From Methanomicrobium antiquum (GTDB taxonomy: Archaea; Halobacteriota; Methanomicrobia; Methanomicrobiales; Methanomicrobiaceae): a stretch of DNA of 64,000 nucleotides. The translations under genes and the position numbers were made by a program. Below are positions 28,112-36,771 of this stretch, in pieces. Each line of letters opens with the position of its first letter. Within the stretch, counting starts at the first letter, position 1. Below the pieces are notes generated by a model. That model saw nothing but the letters and a program-made list of their open reading frames with translations. It was not told where the DNA came from and searched no databases. The stretch is taken from positions 806,001-870,000 of the forward strand of contig NZ_CP091092.1 in the NCBI RefSeq assembly GCF_029633915.1. The letters are read 5' to 3'.

Positions 28112-28170
28112 TTTTGGTACACTATCCATGAAACAGTTAGCATGAAATATAATTTCATGGACGTTTTTAT
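28112..28170 (+). repeat. Dispersed palindromic repeat, copy 2
   Basis: Within the 367-bp gap 27884-28250. CATGAAAC, AGTTAG and the perfect palindrome CATGAAAT-ATA-ATTTCATG, then ACGTTTTTAT, match copies 1, 3 and 4; the left GTTAC part is degenerate here. It ends about 80 bp before the CBS-ParB start. A separate TATA-like TTTAAATATA lies at about 28181-28190. Nothing else is recognised in this gap. Confidence 0.8.
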
Positions 28171-28250
28171 AGCAATCTGATTTAAATATATTTGTAAATT
28201 ACAGCACTACCGAGCCTTTCATATTGTTAAACAGCAATAATTTCTGATTA

Positions 28251-29036
28251 ATGGATAAGAAAAAGGTCAAAAATTACATGACCTCAGATGTAGTAACAAT
28301 AGATGTAAATGGAAATGCCAGAGATGTAATTGAAGCGATTCGCCATACTAAACACGATGGTTTTCCTGTAGTTGACGGCAGAAAGGTTGTAGGATATATT
28401 GCGGCACGCGATCTTCTTTTTGTTTATCCGACGACGCCGATTGACAGAGTAATGTCAAGGCATCTTATTGTAGCCGATGCTGATATGAGTATAAATGATG
28501 CCGCCCGTGTTATATTCAGGTCGGGGATTCAAAAACTTCCGGTTGTTAACGATGAAGGAGATCTAATGGGTATTATTTCAAATGCAGATGTCATCAGATC
28601 CCAGATAGAGCATGTTTCACCTGAAAAGGTCTTTAAGTTCATTGATACTTTGAGGATGCTTCACGATGTTGATCCAAAGCTTAACCGGGAGATAGTATCT
28701 GTAAATAATCTGCTTCCAACCCAGTCAAAAATATATGAGGATGAACTGGAAGGAAGAATGTATGAAATAAAAAAAGGTCTTGCTGAACCAATAATTGTTG
28801 TCAGAAGACCAGGAAAACTGATTCTTGTCGATGGCCATCACAGGGCAGTTGCCGCAAAACGTCTGGGAATAAAAGAGCTTGATGCATATGTAATAGATAT
28901 TTCAGAGGATGTTGAGCTTGGTCTTGAAAAAACAGCGCGCGAAATGAATCTCAAAACTCTGGATGATGTAAAAGTTCTTGATTATGCAAGGCATCCACTT
29001 ATGGCGATAACTCACCGCCTTGTAAGGCATAACTGA
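28251..29036 (+). CDS. CBS-domain plus ParB-like nuclease-domain protein
   Basis: A 261-residue two-part protein. The N-terminus (about 8-125) is a tandem CBS pair (MTSDVVTIDVNGNA, MSRHLIVADADMSIND, GIQKLPVVNDEGDLMGIIS). The C-terminus has a ParB/Srx-type domain with the GHHRA-type motif LILVDGHHRAVAAKRLG (about 199-215). CBS pairs bind adenosyl ligands, and ParB/Srx-fold domains bind or hydrolyse nucleotides, so a nucleotide-sensing regulatory role is plausible. No parA partner is nearby, so chromosome partitioning is not implied. Confidence 0.85.
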   Translation: MDKKKVKNYMTSDVVTIDVNGNARDVIEAIRHTKHDGFPVVDGRKVVGYIAARDLLFVYPTTPIDRVMSRHLIVADADMSINDAARVIFRSGIQKLPVVNDEGDLMGIISNADVIRSQIEHVSPEKVFKFIDTLRMLHDVDPKLNREIVSVNNLLPTQSKIYEDELEGRMYEIKKGLAEPIIVVRRPGKLILVDGHHRAVAAKRLGIKELDAYVIDISEDVELGLEKTAREMNLKTLDDVKVLDYARHPLMAITHRLVRHN

Positions 29037-29093
29037 GAATTATTGATAATTAAAATAAAAAGAGAAATAAAAAAATGAAAAAGAGAGATAAAA

Positions 29094-29123
29094 ACAGAAA
29101 TTAAAAAAGAAATCTGTTTTTTT
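29094..29123. terminator. Hairpin plus T-tract between convergent genes
   Basis: ACAGA (29094-29098) pairs with TCTGT (29113-29117), followed by a run of T to 29123. The long A-rich stretch upstream gives a T-rich run for the opposite strand, so it may end both convergent transcripts. Confidence 0.45.
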
Positions 29124-29125
29124 AC

Positions 29126-30304
29126 TTATGATCCGGAATGCATTGTCTCAAATTTATCATTTAAAACATACTCTTTTACAATCTGTCCTTCTTCTGTGAT
29201 TACTTCTGGCCAGATTCTGGTTCCAGAATGGACAACAGTTCTGTTTTTCAGTTCACTTCTTGGTCCGATTACTGTATCGTTTTCAATACTACATAAGACT
29301 CCGGTCTTTGCATCGTTGTCTATTATGCTTCCGGAGATAGTTGTTTGTGCACCAATATTGACATGATTGTAAATTGATGATGAGAAAATTTTAGAGTCAT
29401 GCCCGATTTTGCAGTGTTCACCGATGCTTGTGTAAGGGCCTATTAAAACATTTTCTCCTATTTTTGTTCCTGAACCAATTGAAACCGGCCCGATTATTCT
29501 TGAATTTTCACCAATAACAATAGAATCGCCAAGCTGAACAGGGCCTAACACATGTGCTCCTTTAACTGTGATGTTTCCTCTGATGTTTGTATAATTCATG
29601 TCCTGAAGTTTCCAGTGTTCTGCTTCTCTTAAAGACTGGGGACTTCCGACATCAGACCAGTTTCCGCGTGCAAGCCATCCTTTTATAACTGCACATTTTT
29701 GCATGAGAAGGGGGAAAAGATCCTTTGCAAAATCAAATTTTTGATCTTTTGGTATATATGAAAAAATTTCGGGATTGCATACATAAATTCCAGTACTTGC
29801 AAGATTTGAAAATATTTCACCTGGAGATGGTTTTTCCCTGAATCTTTTTATGTGATAATTTACATCAATTTCGGCAATACCATATTCGCATGGCTCATCT
29901 ATACTAATCAGACCAATTGATATGATGCTTTCGCCTTTTATGTGCTCTCTGTAAAAAGAAAGAAGATCTATGTCAGTTACGTGATCTCCGCCTACAACAA
30001 GAAATGGTGATCCTTTAAGATATTCCTCAGCATTTTTTACACTCCCTGCGGTTCCAAGCTTTTTTTCTTCATGGACATATGTAATATTTACTCCAAAAAG
30101 TGATCCGTCTCCCAAAGCATTCTGGATAGCATCTCCTTTGTATCCTATTGTGACAATTATATCATTAAATCCAAGATTTGAGAGATGTGAGACCAGATGC
30201 TGTATTGAGGGTATATTTACTATTGGAATACAGGGTTTTGGACGTTCAAATGTAAGCGGACGAAGTCTTGTTCCTTCTCCGCCGCACATAATACAGACCT
30301 TCAT
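29126..30304 (-). CDS. Sugar-phosphate nucleotidyltransferase with left-handed beta-helix
   Basis: A 392-residue NDP-sugar pyrophosphorylase. The N-terminal nucleotidyltransferase domain has GGEGTRLRPLTFERPKP (8-24), FLVVGGDHV and FREKPSPGE. The C-terminal half (about 245-370) consists of hexapeptide repeats (IGENSRIIGPVSIGSGTKIG). It is annotated in relatives as mannose-1-phosphate guanylyltransferase or glucose-1-phosphate thymidylyltransferase. The sugar cannot be decided from the sequence. A role in surface glycan or glycoprotein precursors is likely. Confidence 0.88.
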   Translation of the reverse strand: MKVCIMCGGEGTRLRPLTFERPKPCIPIVNIPSIQHLVSHLSNLGFNDIIVTIGYKGDAIQNALGDGSLFGVNITYVHEEKKLGTAGSVKNAEEYLKGSPFLVVGGDHVTDIDLLSFYREHIKGESIISIGLISIDEPCEYGIAEIDVNYHIKRFREKPSPGEIFSNLASTGIYVCNPEIFSYIPKDQKFDFAKDLFPLLMQKCAVIKGWLARGNWSDVGSPQSLREAEHWKLQDMNYTNIRGNITVKGAHVLGPVQLGDSIVIGENSRIIGPVSIGSGTKIGENVLIGPYTSIGEHCKIGHDSKIFSSSIYNHVNIGAQTTISGSIIDNDAKTGVLCSIENDTVIGPRSELKNRTVVHSGTRIWPEVITEEGQIVKEYVLNDKFETMHSGS

Positions 30305-30466
30305 ACTAATCAGTTTTAGATGTTATTCTTTAATAAATGCAGTTGATTGTAATCTTAACTGCATAAAAATTTACAATGTGCAGTGTTTGGAAACCTATAG
30401 ATAAGTGTCTGCATATTTTAATATAAGGATTAATGAAGGAAGGATTAAAAAAGGATTTTTGATAGT

Positions 30467-30643
30467 ATGGTAATGCCAAGATTCATGAAGCTTACACAGG
30501 CTGAATTTGATACAATAGTAAACGATAAAAGGTGCACACTCGCACACAAACTGGTTATTGCAGGAAGAATAGAAAGGGGCGAGTGGGAAATTATAGATAA
30601 AGGCGATGAAAAATCAGATGACGAAGATAAGAAAACAGATTAA
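30467..30643 (+). CDS. Small acidic-tailed hypothetical protein (58 aa)
   Basis: A direct translation of the + strand gives a 58-residue frame. It has a basic/helical N-terminal half (MPRFMKLTQAEFDTIVN), a middle segment LAHKLVIAGRIERGEWEI and an acidic C-terminus (GDEKSDDEDKKTD). An AAGGA site lies about 13 nt upstream of the first ATG; a second ATG at 30473 is equally possible. Codon use is like neighbouring genes. Function is unknown, and I do not recognise a family. Confidence 0.6.
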   Translation: MVMPRFMKLTQAEFDTIVNDKRCTLAHKLVIAGRIERGEWEIIDKGDEKSDDEDKKTD

Positions 30644-30954
30644 TTCTTTATTGAACTTTTTTAGCATATTGGAGGATATTCACTTTGTAAATGCAACTAT
30701 GACTGATAATGTCTTTAAAACTTTTTTTGATAATTATTGCCGCTGAAAAATAAAAAAATCTAAAAAAATTTAAAAAAAAATCAGAAAAAATCTAAAACAG
30801 ATTCTAAAAAACTTTTCAAAAAGAACACTAACTATATCAGAACAAAACCTTATACAAAATAAATGTATATGAATAAATTAATTTATTATATGTCTTAATA
30901 TTGTAAATCTTAATATCATAATATCTATGGGAAGGGGTTTGAATTACAGGAGAA
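30644..30954. other. AT-rich spacer with A-tracts
   Basis: No gene is seen. Between about 30744 and 30815 there are several A-rich near-repeats of the form AAAAAATCTAAAA. A GGAG-type ribosome binding site for the next gene lies just before 30955. Confidence 0.5.
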
Positions 30955-31803
30955 ATGGGAGATTTAATCGGACAGATGCTAAACTATCTGCTGGAACTGC
31001 CTGAAAAAGCATTATCCGGAGATATGTTTGCAATAATGGTCTCTTTGATAATTATCTATTCACTGGTATACATCTTTGTGAAATCTGCAAAAGTGCTGAA
31101 AAATTTGTTGAAGAAACTTGTTTTGTTTTTAATTATCGCATTAGCTGTCTACATTTTTGTAATGGATTTTGTGTTTAAGGTACTTACCTATGGATTAACT
31201 CCTGATATTGTAGTATTTGGATTTACCGGACTTTTATGTGGTCTGTTTGCACTACTGGTTGCCTTCCTAAAAATGGGTTCAGCTCTAAAGAAGAGATCGA
31301 CTGAAAAAAGAAAGTTAAAAATGGATGCCCAATTAAATCAACAACCTTCATCTACTTCTTATGGACAAAATAATATTCCACCTGTGACTGCATCTGCACA
31401 GCAGGTTCCTTTTCAAAGTCCCTACATTCCACAGCAAATAACAAACTTTGCAAAAGACAATTCCATTGGAATGGTTATTATATATTTAATCGTTGCAGAA
31501 TTTGGTATATTCTCATCTAACACAATAGCCGCGGTTAATGAGGATACGGGTTTTGCATTTTTCCTGATTTTCATGCTTGCCGCATTTATATTTATTAAAC
31601 TTACATACAACAATTACAAAACGGGGATCAAACATTTGCTTGTTGCATTTTTTTTGGGATATTCTCTCTCTTTAATTCTGGGGTATTTCTGGGGCGGAAT
31701 ATCACCGGATGTTTTGTTCTCAAAAGCATACTTTGCAACCGATGCACTGGTTGCTCTTATTTCAGGCCTTTCATTAAGTCTTTTTATGAGTGGCAAAGGA
31801 TAA
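30955..31803 (+). CDS. Polytopic membrane protein of unknown function
   Basis: A 282-residue protein with two hydrophobic blocks, about residues 22-105 (three helices) and about 170-280 (four helices). They are separated by a polar Gln/Pro/Ser-rich linker (about 125-160) likely to be exposed. The start has a good CAGGAGAA ribosome binding site. No family is recognised. An intrinsic terminator follows the stop. Confidence 0.7.
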   Translation: MGDLIGQMLNYLLELPEKALSGDMFAIMVSLIIIYSLVYIFVKSAKVLKNLLKKLVLFLIIALAVYIFVMDFVFKVLTYGLTPDIVVFGFTGLLCGLFALLVAFLKMGSALKKRSTEKRKLKMDAQLNQQPSSTSYGQNNIPPVTASAQQVPFQSPYIPQQITNFAKDNSIGMVIIYLIVAEFGIFSSNTIAAVNEDTGFAFFLIFMLAAFIFIKLTYNNYKTGIKHLLVAFFLGYSLSLILGYFWGGISPDVLFSKAYFATDALVALISGLSLSLFMSGKG

Positions 31804-31820
31804 TCAGAGTAAAATTCTAT

Positions 31821-31850
31821 AAAATCCTGTATCAGGATTTTTATTTTTTT
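31821..31850 (+). terminator. Intrinsic terminator
   Basis: A perfect 9-bp stem AAAATCCTG / CAGGATTTT with a 3-nt loop (TAT), followed by a T-rich run, starts 18 bp after the stop of the membrane protein gene. Confidence 0.8.
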
Positions 31851-31889
31851 ATACTCTTTTATGCTCTGAAATCTAAAAAAACATCACTT

Positions 31890-31934
31890 AAGACTGAAAA
31901 ATTAAAGACTGAAAAATTAAAGACTGAAAAATTG
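31890..31934. repeat. 15-bp tandem repeat, three copies
   Basis: AAGACTGAAAAATTA is repeated at 31890, 31905 and 31920 (last copy one base different). It lies in the 330-bp gap before purC. Otherwise that gap holds only AT-rich sequence and the purC leader. Confidence 0.85.
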
Positions 31935-32133
31935 AATATTTGAAGAAATTTTTGATTTTCCTATATCCCGGTATATATGTCTGTCCTGTCAGGTTTTTTT
32001 ATAGAAAAAAGAACAATTTATCTGTGCAAATAAACTGTCTTACTCAGGATAACAAAATTATAAGAGAAAATATCTCTTATTATAACTAATTTAGTCCTGT
32101 TAAATCATAATAAATCATAATATGAGGCGAATT

Positions 32134-32832
32134 ATGGCAACAGAAAAAAACCTTAAACTGGTATACAAAGGCAAAACCAAGGATGTCTATGAGTTGAATG
32201 ATGGAACTTACCTGTTGAAATTCAAAGATGACTGCACAGGTGCAGATGGTGTATTTGACCCGGGTATGAATACTATCGGCCTGAAAATTGACGGTGCAGG
32301 TCTTGCAGGATTAGGTCTTACAAAATATTTCTTTGAAATCCTGAATGAAAAAGGGATTCCAACACATTACATAGATTCAGATCTGGAAAATGTAACAATG
32401 ACTGTTAAGCCTGCAAAAACATTTGGAAAAGGTCTCGAAGTTATATGTCGCTTTAAGGCTGTCGGAAGTTTTCTTCGCCGTTATGGAGATTATGTTGAAG
32501 AAGCAGCTCCCCTTCCGGCTTTTGTGGAAACCACCTTCAAAGATGATGAAAGAGAAGATCCTCCGGTTACAAAAGATGCTTTAGAAATTCTTGGTGTAAT
32601 GACTCCGGATGAATATGAGGAAGTAAAAATTCTCACTCAAAAAATTGCAAATGTCATAAAAGATGAACTTAAGAAGAAAAATATTGAACTTTATGACATC
32701 AAATTTGAATTTGGAAAAGTAGGCGACAAAATTGTCCTTATAGATGAAATATCCGGTGGTAATATGCGTGCTTTCAAAGACGGAAAACATATCATGCCTC
32801 TTGAACTTGAAAAGATGGTCATTAATGGATAA
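32134..32832 (+). CDS. purC: SAICAR synthetase PurC
   Basis: Joins aspartate to CAIR in purine biosynthesis. The 232 residues carry [20 protein letters not shown] at the N-terminus, [15 protein letters not shown], and the C-terminal [15 protein letters not shown] (Asp/Glu catalytic region). The ATG at 32134 is preferred over one at 32122 because GAGGCGA (32124-32130) gives a ribosome binding site and the family N-terminus begins there. Confidence 0.95.
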   Translation: MATEKNLKLVYKGKTKDVYELNDGTYLLKFKDDCTGADGVFDPGMNTIGLKIDGAGLAGLGLTKYFFEILNEKGIPTHYIDSDLENVTMTVKPAKTFGKGLEVICRFKAVGSFLRRYGDYVEEAAPLPAFVETTFKDDEREDPPVTKDALEILGVMTPDEYEEVKILTQKIANVIKDELKKKNIELYDIKFEFGKVGDKIVLIDEISGGNMRAFKDGKHIMPLELEKMVING

Positions 32833-33057
32833 AACAAATCAGTCAAAAAATAGAATTAATTAAAAAAAATTCTTTTTTAAAAATTTTGAGATATTTAAAC
32901 TTTAAATCTGACTATTTTCCTGACGGCTGGTGCATAAAAATCCGTATTTAATTTTCATGAACAGTAATCACGAAAATCACCACATAATTTTATACCAAAT
33001 TATTTTTTTGGAGTTTAATCTGAAAGATTGATAAAGTTTGGGCATAATTATTATTCG

Positions 33058-33753
33058 ATGAATATGCGTCCTTTTGTTTTTGTAAATCTTGCAATGAGTG
33101 CTGATGGAAAACTCTCTACAATTGAAAGAAGACAGATTAAAATATCAGGAAATGATGATTTTTCAAGAGTTGATATGATAAAATCCGATGCTGATGCAAT
33201 AATGGTTGGGATTGGAACTGTTTTAGCCGATAATCCTTCACTTACTGTTAAATCACCTGATAATATAGCCAAAAGAAAAAATAAAGGTCTTGATCAAAAT
33301 CCTTTGAGGATTGTAATAGACAGTAATGCGAAAACACCTCCTGATGCAGATATTCTGCACAAAGGTGAAGGTCCAAGAATTATTGCAGTTTCAGATAAGG
33401 CTCCTCAGGAGAAGATTGAGGCTTTAAATGAATATGCTGATATTTTTGTCGGCGGTGAAGAAAAAGTCGATCTTGAAACCCTGATGGAGGCCTTGTCTGA
33501 ATACGGTGTCAAAACCCTGATGGTTGAAGGCGGGGGGACACTTATCTGGTCACTTTTCAAATCAGGACTTGTTGATGAAATATACACGTGTGTTGGAAAT
33601 TGTATTATCGGTGGTGAAAATGCTCCAACTCCCGTAGACGGAGAGGGTTTTATAAAAGAGGATGAATTTCCAAAGCTGGAACTATTAAGCCTCAAAAAAA
33701 TTGATGATGGTGCATTGATGAGATGGAAAGTTGTTAAAGACAAAAAACATTGA
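33058..33753 (+). CDS. arfC: Diaminohydroxyphosphoribosylaminopyrimidine reductase (archaeal RibD C-type)
   Basis: Reduces the ribose of the 2,5-diamino-6-ribosylamino-pyrimidinone phosphate in archaeal riboflavin and F420 precursor synthesis. The 231-residue RibD C-terminal/DHFR-like fold shows FVNLAMSADGKLST, DAIMVGIGTVLADNPSLTV, and VEGGGTLIWSLFKSGLVDE. ATG 33058 matches the family N-terminus; an in-frame TTG lies 30 bp upstream. No standalone deaminase domain is present, as expected for archaea. Confidence 0.92.
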   Translation: MNMRPFVFVNLAMSADGKLSTIERRQIKISGNDDFSRVDMIKSDADAIMVGIGTVLADNPSLTVKSPDNIAKRKNKGLDQNPLRIVIDSNAKTPPDADILHKGEGPRIIAVSDKAPQEKIEALNEYADIFVGGEEKVDLETLMEALSEYGVKTLMVEGGGTLIWSLFKSGLVDEIYTCVGNCIIGGENAPTPVDGEGFIKEDEFPKLELLSLKKIDDGALMRWKVVKDKKH

Positions 33754-33786
33754 AGACAAAAAAGATTTGAAGTAAAAAAAATATAA

Positions 33787-34122
33787 TTATTGAATATTAA
33801 ATCTTTTTTCAAGCCTGAATGCTATTATTAATAAAGTAAGGGCATACAGGACCTGCATAATTAATCCTGAAGAAAATTCGCTCCAGGGATTAAAGATAAT
33901 TATTGCATATAATGGTGTTAATAATGAAAGTATATCCTTTTTTGGCATTGAATATGCAATATATGCAATAATAAATGAAGCAATTACACAACCTGCAACA
34001 CCAAAATGGCCAAATATCGGACTTCCGGCATAAATAAATCCTGTAATTATTCCTAAAAAAGCAACAATGGGACCTATAACCCATTTATTCTTGTAAAAAG
34101 TATTTAATAGTGAATTATTCAT
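33787..34122 (-). CDS. Small hydrophobic membrane protein
   Basis: A 111-residue protein with about four transmembrane segments (WVIGPIVAFLGIITGFIYAG, then GHFGVAGCVIASFIIAYIAY, SLLTPLYAIIIF and QVLYALTLLIIAF) and a short basic C-terminus. No family is recognised. It is convergent with arfC, with 33 bp between stops. Confidence 0.65.
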   Translation of the reverse strand: MNNSLLNTFYKNKWVIGPIVAFLGIITGFIYAGSPIFGHFGVAGCVIASFIIAYIAYSMPKKDILSLLTPLYAIIIFNPWSEFSSGLIMQVLYALTLLIIAFRLEKRFNIQ

Positions 34123-34242
34123 ACAAATCTCCTGTATTTAAACAATATATATTTTTTGAAAAAGTTCATAAAAAAATGCGTTAATATTTGTTAAATCTCA
34201 TTTTTTAATTTAAAAAATTATTTTTTTATTAAAAAATATCAT

Positions 34243-35070
34243 TTAGTAAAAATAATTAGCAGGTCTGGTTTCAGGGTCTGATAAATACTGAATTATCCTT
34301 TTAATAATCTCAGGGTTTTGCGGCAGGAAAATATGACAGTATCGGCCTGCATCTTCTAAAAATAAGGTCTCGTTTTCGGATGGAAATACATCATATCCTG
34401 CACCGGGAAGATATGAGTCTGAATGTGGTATTATTCCATCCCCTTTTATGGTCTTTGTCCATTCATTATTTTCTTTTATTTCCCATGTTTTTCCTTCAAA
34501 ACAGGGGAAAAATTCCGGCGTGTCTGTTTTATTCATGGCAAGGATGAGTCTGTAACTTATATCAGTTCTTATTCCGGCCAGTTCAAGCTCTTTTAAAGTA
34601 TCGCTTCCTGGACGTATTTCCTGTACAAGTTTGTCTTTTTCAGGATCATAATTTTTTGGAACGAAAAGGCCTGATAATCTGTTAATAATTTCTGTTCCAT
34701 GTAAAGGATCATTGAAAAGTTCAGCCATTGCAGAACCTCTGTTTGGAGGGCCAAGAGCAATTATCTGTCTTACTTTCAGCTCTTTTGATTCACCGTCCAA
34801 TACCTCAAGCAGATACCGTACAATACATGTTCCGAGGGAATGACATATTATGTCAAAATAGCCAAAAAAATTATTCTCTATCTGCCTCTCTTTAATAAAA
34901 TCCCTCAACTGTTCAGAGATTACGTCTGGTTTTGAGTCTTTCATTCGAAAATGGCTGAAATTCCAGTATGGAATTTTTTCAGACTCTAGTTTGGAAATCA
35001 GTTCATTCCATATTTTCGGACTGCTTTTCCAGCCGTGAACAAGTAGAACAGGATATTTGGAATTCTGCAC
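34243..35070 (-). CDS. Alpha/beta hydrolase, lipase-like
   Basis: A 275-residue alpha/beta hydrolase with the oxyanion-loop start VLLVHGWKSSPKIW (about 8-21), the nucleophile elbow CHSLGT (Ser near 82), LGPPNRGSAMAEL typical of triacylglycerol lipases, and a likely catalytic His in GRYCHIFLP (about 252). No signal peptide is seen, so it is probably cytoplasmic. The natural ester substrate is unknown. Confidence 0.82.
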   Translation of the reverse strand: MQNSKYPVLLVHGWKSSPKIWNELISKLESEKIPYWNFSHFRMKDSKPDVISEQLRDFIKERQIENNFFGYFDIICHSLGTCIVRYLLEVLDGESKELKVRQIIALGPPNRGSAMAELFNDPLHGTEIINRLSGLFVPKNYDPEKDKLVQEIRPGSDTLKELELAGIRTDISYRLILAMNKTDTPEFFPCFEGKTWEIKENNEWTKTIKGDGIIPHSDSYLPGAGYDVFPSENETLFLEDAGRYCHIFLPQNPEIIKRIIQYLSDPETRPANYFY

Positions 35071-35202
35071 AGTTATCTATTGTAATTATCAAAGCAAAAT
35101 GATTGTCTTTTGAATTATGATTATGTAAATATATAAATCTGGTGTCAAATTATTTCGGGATACTACAATCCGGATTTTTTTGTGTTTAAAAAAGGTATTG
35201 TA

Positions 35203-36099
35203 TTATCTCCCGGAAATCTGAATTTTCATTATATTTCGCAATCTAAGACCATTTACCATAATTAAAATCCCTATCAGAATTATGATAAAACCAAGAATCA
35301 TTGATAAAATTGTGACAAGTGAATCCGGAGCAAAAAGTGCCATAAGAACAAGAATGACTGACAATATGCCAATTAATACACGGCTTACAAAGCCTTCCGG
35401 AATTGCTGATCGTCCCTTTCTTGCACGTCCTAAAAGAAGTATTGCACTTGAAAACATCCAGAGTGATAATATGACTGTAAATGTTGTTACCCAAAAATCT
35501 GCCGGGAAATGAAAGATTATTATTCCTGAACCTGTTATTAAAAGTCCTCCCGGAATATCTCCCTTTAAAAAACTCTTCTTCTTCATAGATAACAGTCCGT
35601 TTGCCGTAACAATCAGTCCAAACACTGTTACTGAAAGCGGAATTATTACATAGGTGATTCCAAGGAAAGCCGTCATTGGATCTGATGAAATGTTAAAGCC
35701 TATAAGTGCAAGGAATATTCCGGCGATAACCTGAAGATGCCATGACTTATTTTGCTGTTTTAAAATTTCCTTTGTATCAGTTGTCTTATTGCTTCTTATA
35801 TCCGATATAAGTGTCACAAATGTGTCGCCAACCATCAGAAGAAGAGGTGCATCATCCAAAAGGTGCATCACAGGATGTTTTTTTGGATCATACCTGTCAA
35901 GATGAACCTTCCACTCTGTTCTTGTTTCATGGACATGATATTGTCCTTTTCTGAAACTGGCAACTGTTCCGGGAGACGGGACATTAATGGCTGATTTTTT
36001 CCAATCCGTTCCTAAAGGCTCAGTTACTGAATCCTTTGAGACACTTACTTCCCACACGCCCTGATTTAATGGTTCAAGAAAATCTTCAAGTTTTGACAA
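35203..36099 (-). CDS. Membrane protein: unknown N-terminal domain plus DUF308 helices
   Basis: A 298-residue protein. The first about 115 residues are soluble and polar (WKVHLDRYDPKKHPVMHLLDD, then APLLLMVGDTFVTLIS) and unrecognised. The rest consists of six to seven hydrophobic helices resembling the DUF308/HdeD repeat (LLITGSGIIIFHFPADFW, SLVTILSMILGFIIILIGI). It is about 110 residues longer than the DUF308 protein at 4790-5353 because of the N-terminal domain. Function unknown. Confidence 0.65.
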   Translation of the reverse strand: MSKLEDFLEPLNQGVWEVSVSKDSVTEPLGTDWKKSAINVPSPGTVASFRKGQYHVHETRTEWKVHLDRYDPKKHPVMHLLDDAPLLLMVGDTFVTLISDIRSNKTTDTKEILKQQNKSWHLQVIAGIFLALIGFNISSDPMTAFLGITYVIIPLSVTVFGLIVTANGLLSMKKKSFLKGDIPGGLLITGSGIIIFHFPADFWVTTFTVILSLWMFSSAILLLGRARKGRSAIPEGFVSRVLIGILSVILVLMALFAPDSLVTILSMILGFIIILIGILIMVNGLRLRNIMKIQISGR

Positions 36100-36165
36100 A
36101 ATTAAATATCTCCTGATATTCTGACAATTTATTTATATGCAGTGAATAGAGTATAAATAATTTAT

Positions 36166-36648
36166 TTATCTGATCTGAAGTTTTTCAGAAATGTTTAGAA
36201 GCGACAATGGGAAAAAGATACCCTGAAAATCAACATGCGCTATATGATCCGCATTTATGCCTTTGAGACTCCTGATAGTTGAAGGATTTACAAGGATATT
36301 CATTTTTTTAAGAATTTTTGAGATGTGATTGGCAGAGTGAATTTTTAAATTTATAAGACAGAAATCAACTAATGGTGAGCCCATTCTTATGTTTTTATAA
36401 AATGGTGAATCTGCGTAAACCAGCTTTTGGCAGCTGGTGCATCTGCTTCTTTTTACATTTACTGTTATAATTTTTCTTTTATTGTCCTCAATAATCGTTG
36501 CAAATTTCTTTTTTTTGATATCATGTCCTTTTACAGCCCCCCCACAAAAGGGACAGTTTTCCACTTTTTCAAAAACATACCCGTCTAATCCTGATACTCC
36601 TGTAGTTATAATGTCAATGACCATTGAAGGAATTAAAACACTTTTCAT
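36166..36648 (-). CDS. Zinc-ribbon/helix-turn-helix protein
   Basis: A 160-residue protein with CPFC (about 32-35) and CTSC (about 70-73) pairs forming a probable zinc ribbon. A helical segment follows (VDFCLINLKIHSANHISKIL, then NPSTIRSLKG) that looks like a helix-turn-helix. The layout recalls the N-terminal part of some transposases, but no catalytic domain follows, so it may be a domesticated or truncated relative or a transcription regulator. It is divergent from the fdhA-like gene across a 123-bp spacer. Confidence 0.5.
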   Translation of the reverse strand: MKSVLIPSMVIDIITTGVSGLDGYVFEKVENCPFCGGAVKGHDIKKKKFATIIEDNKRKIITVNVKRSRCTSCQKLVYADSPFYKNIRMGSPLVDFCLINLKIHSANHISKILKKMNILVNPSTIRSLKGINADHIAHVDFQGIFFPLSLLNISEKLQIR

Positions 36649-36771
36649 TATTTATTATAGATATCTTCTATATATATATCAATTTCCACCGATATTGTGC
36701 ATGTTTTGGAATCCCAAACATTGTTATTAAATAATTCAAGTATCAAACATTTTTTTGTTAGAGGAATAGTT

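Noticed and set aside
26515-28170. Palindromic repeats as a CRISPR array
   Set aside because: Only four copies, separated by 1.6-20 kb and by many genes, with no regular spacers and no cas genes in the window.
28251-29036. Chromosome-partition protein ParB
   Set aside because: Only the ParB/Srx-like nucleotide-binding motif is present; no ParA gene, no parS-like site and no ParB DNA-binding domain were seen.
36697-36771. Longer N-terminus for the FdhA-like protein
   Set aside because: The extra residues fall in promoter-like AT-rich sequence, and the family N-terminus with a GAGG site starts at 36772.
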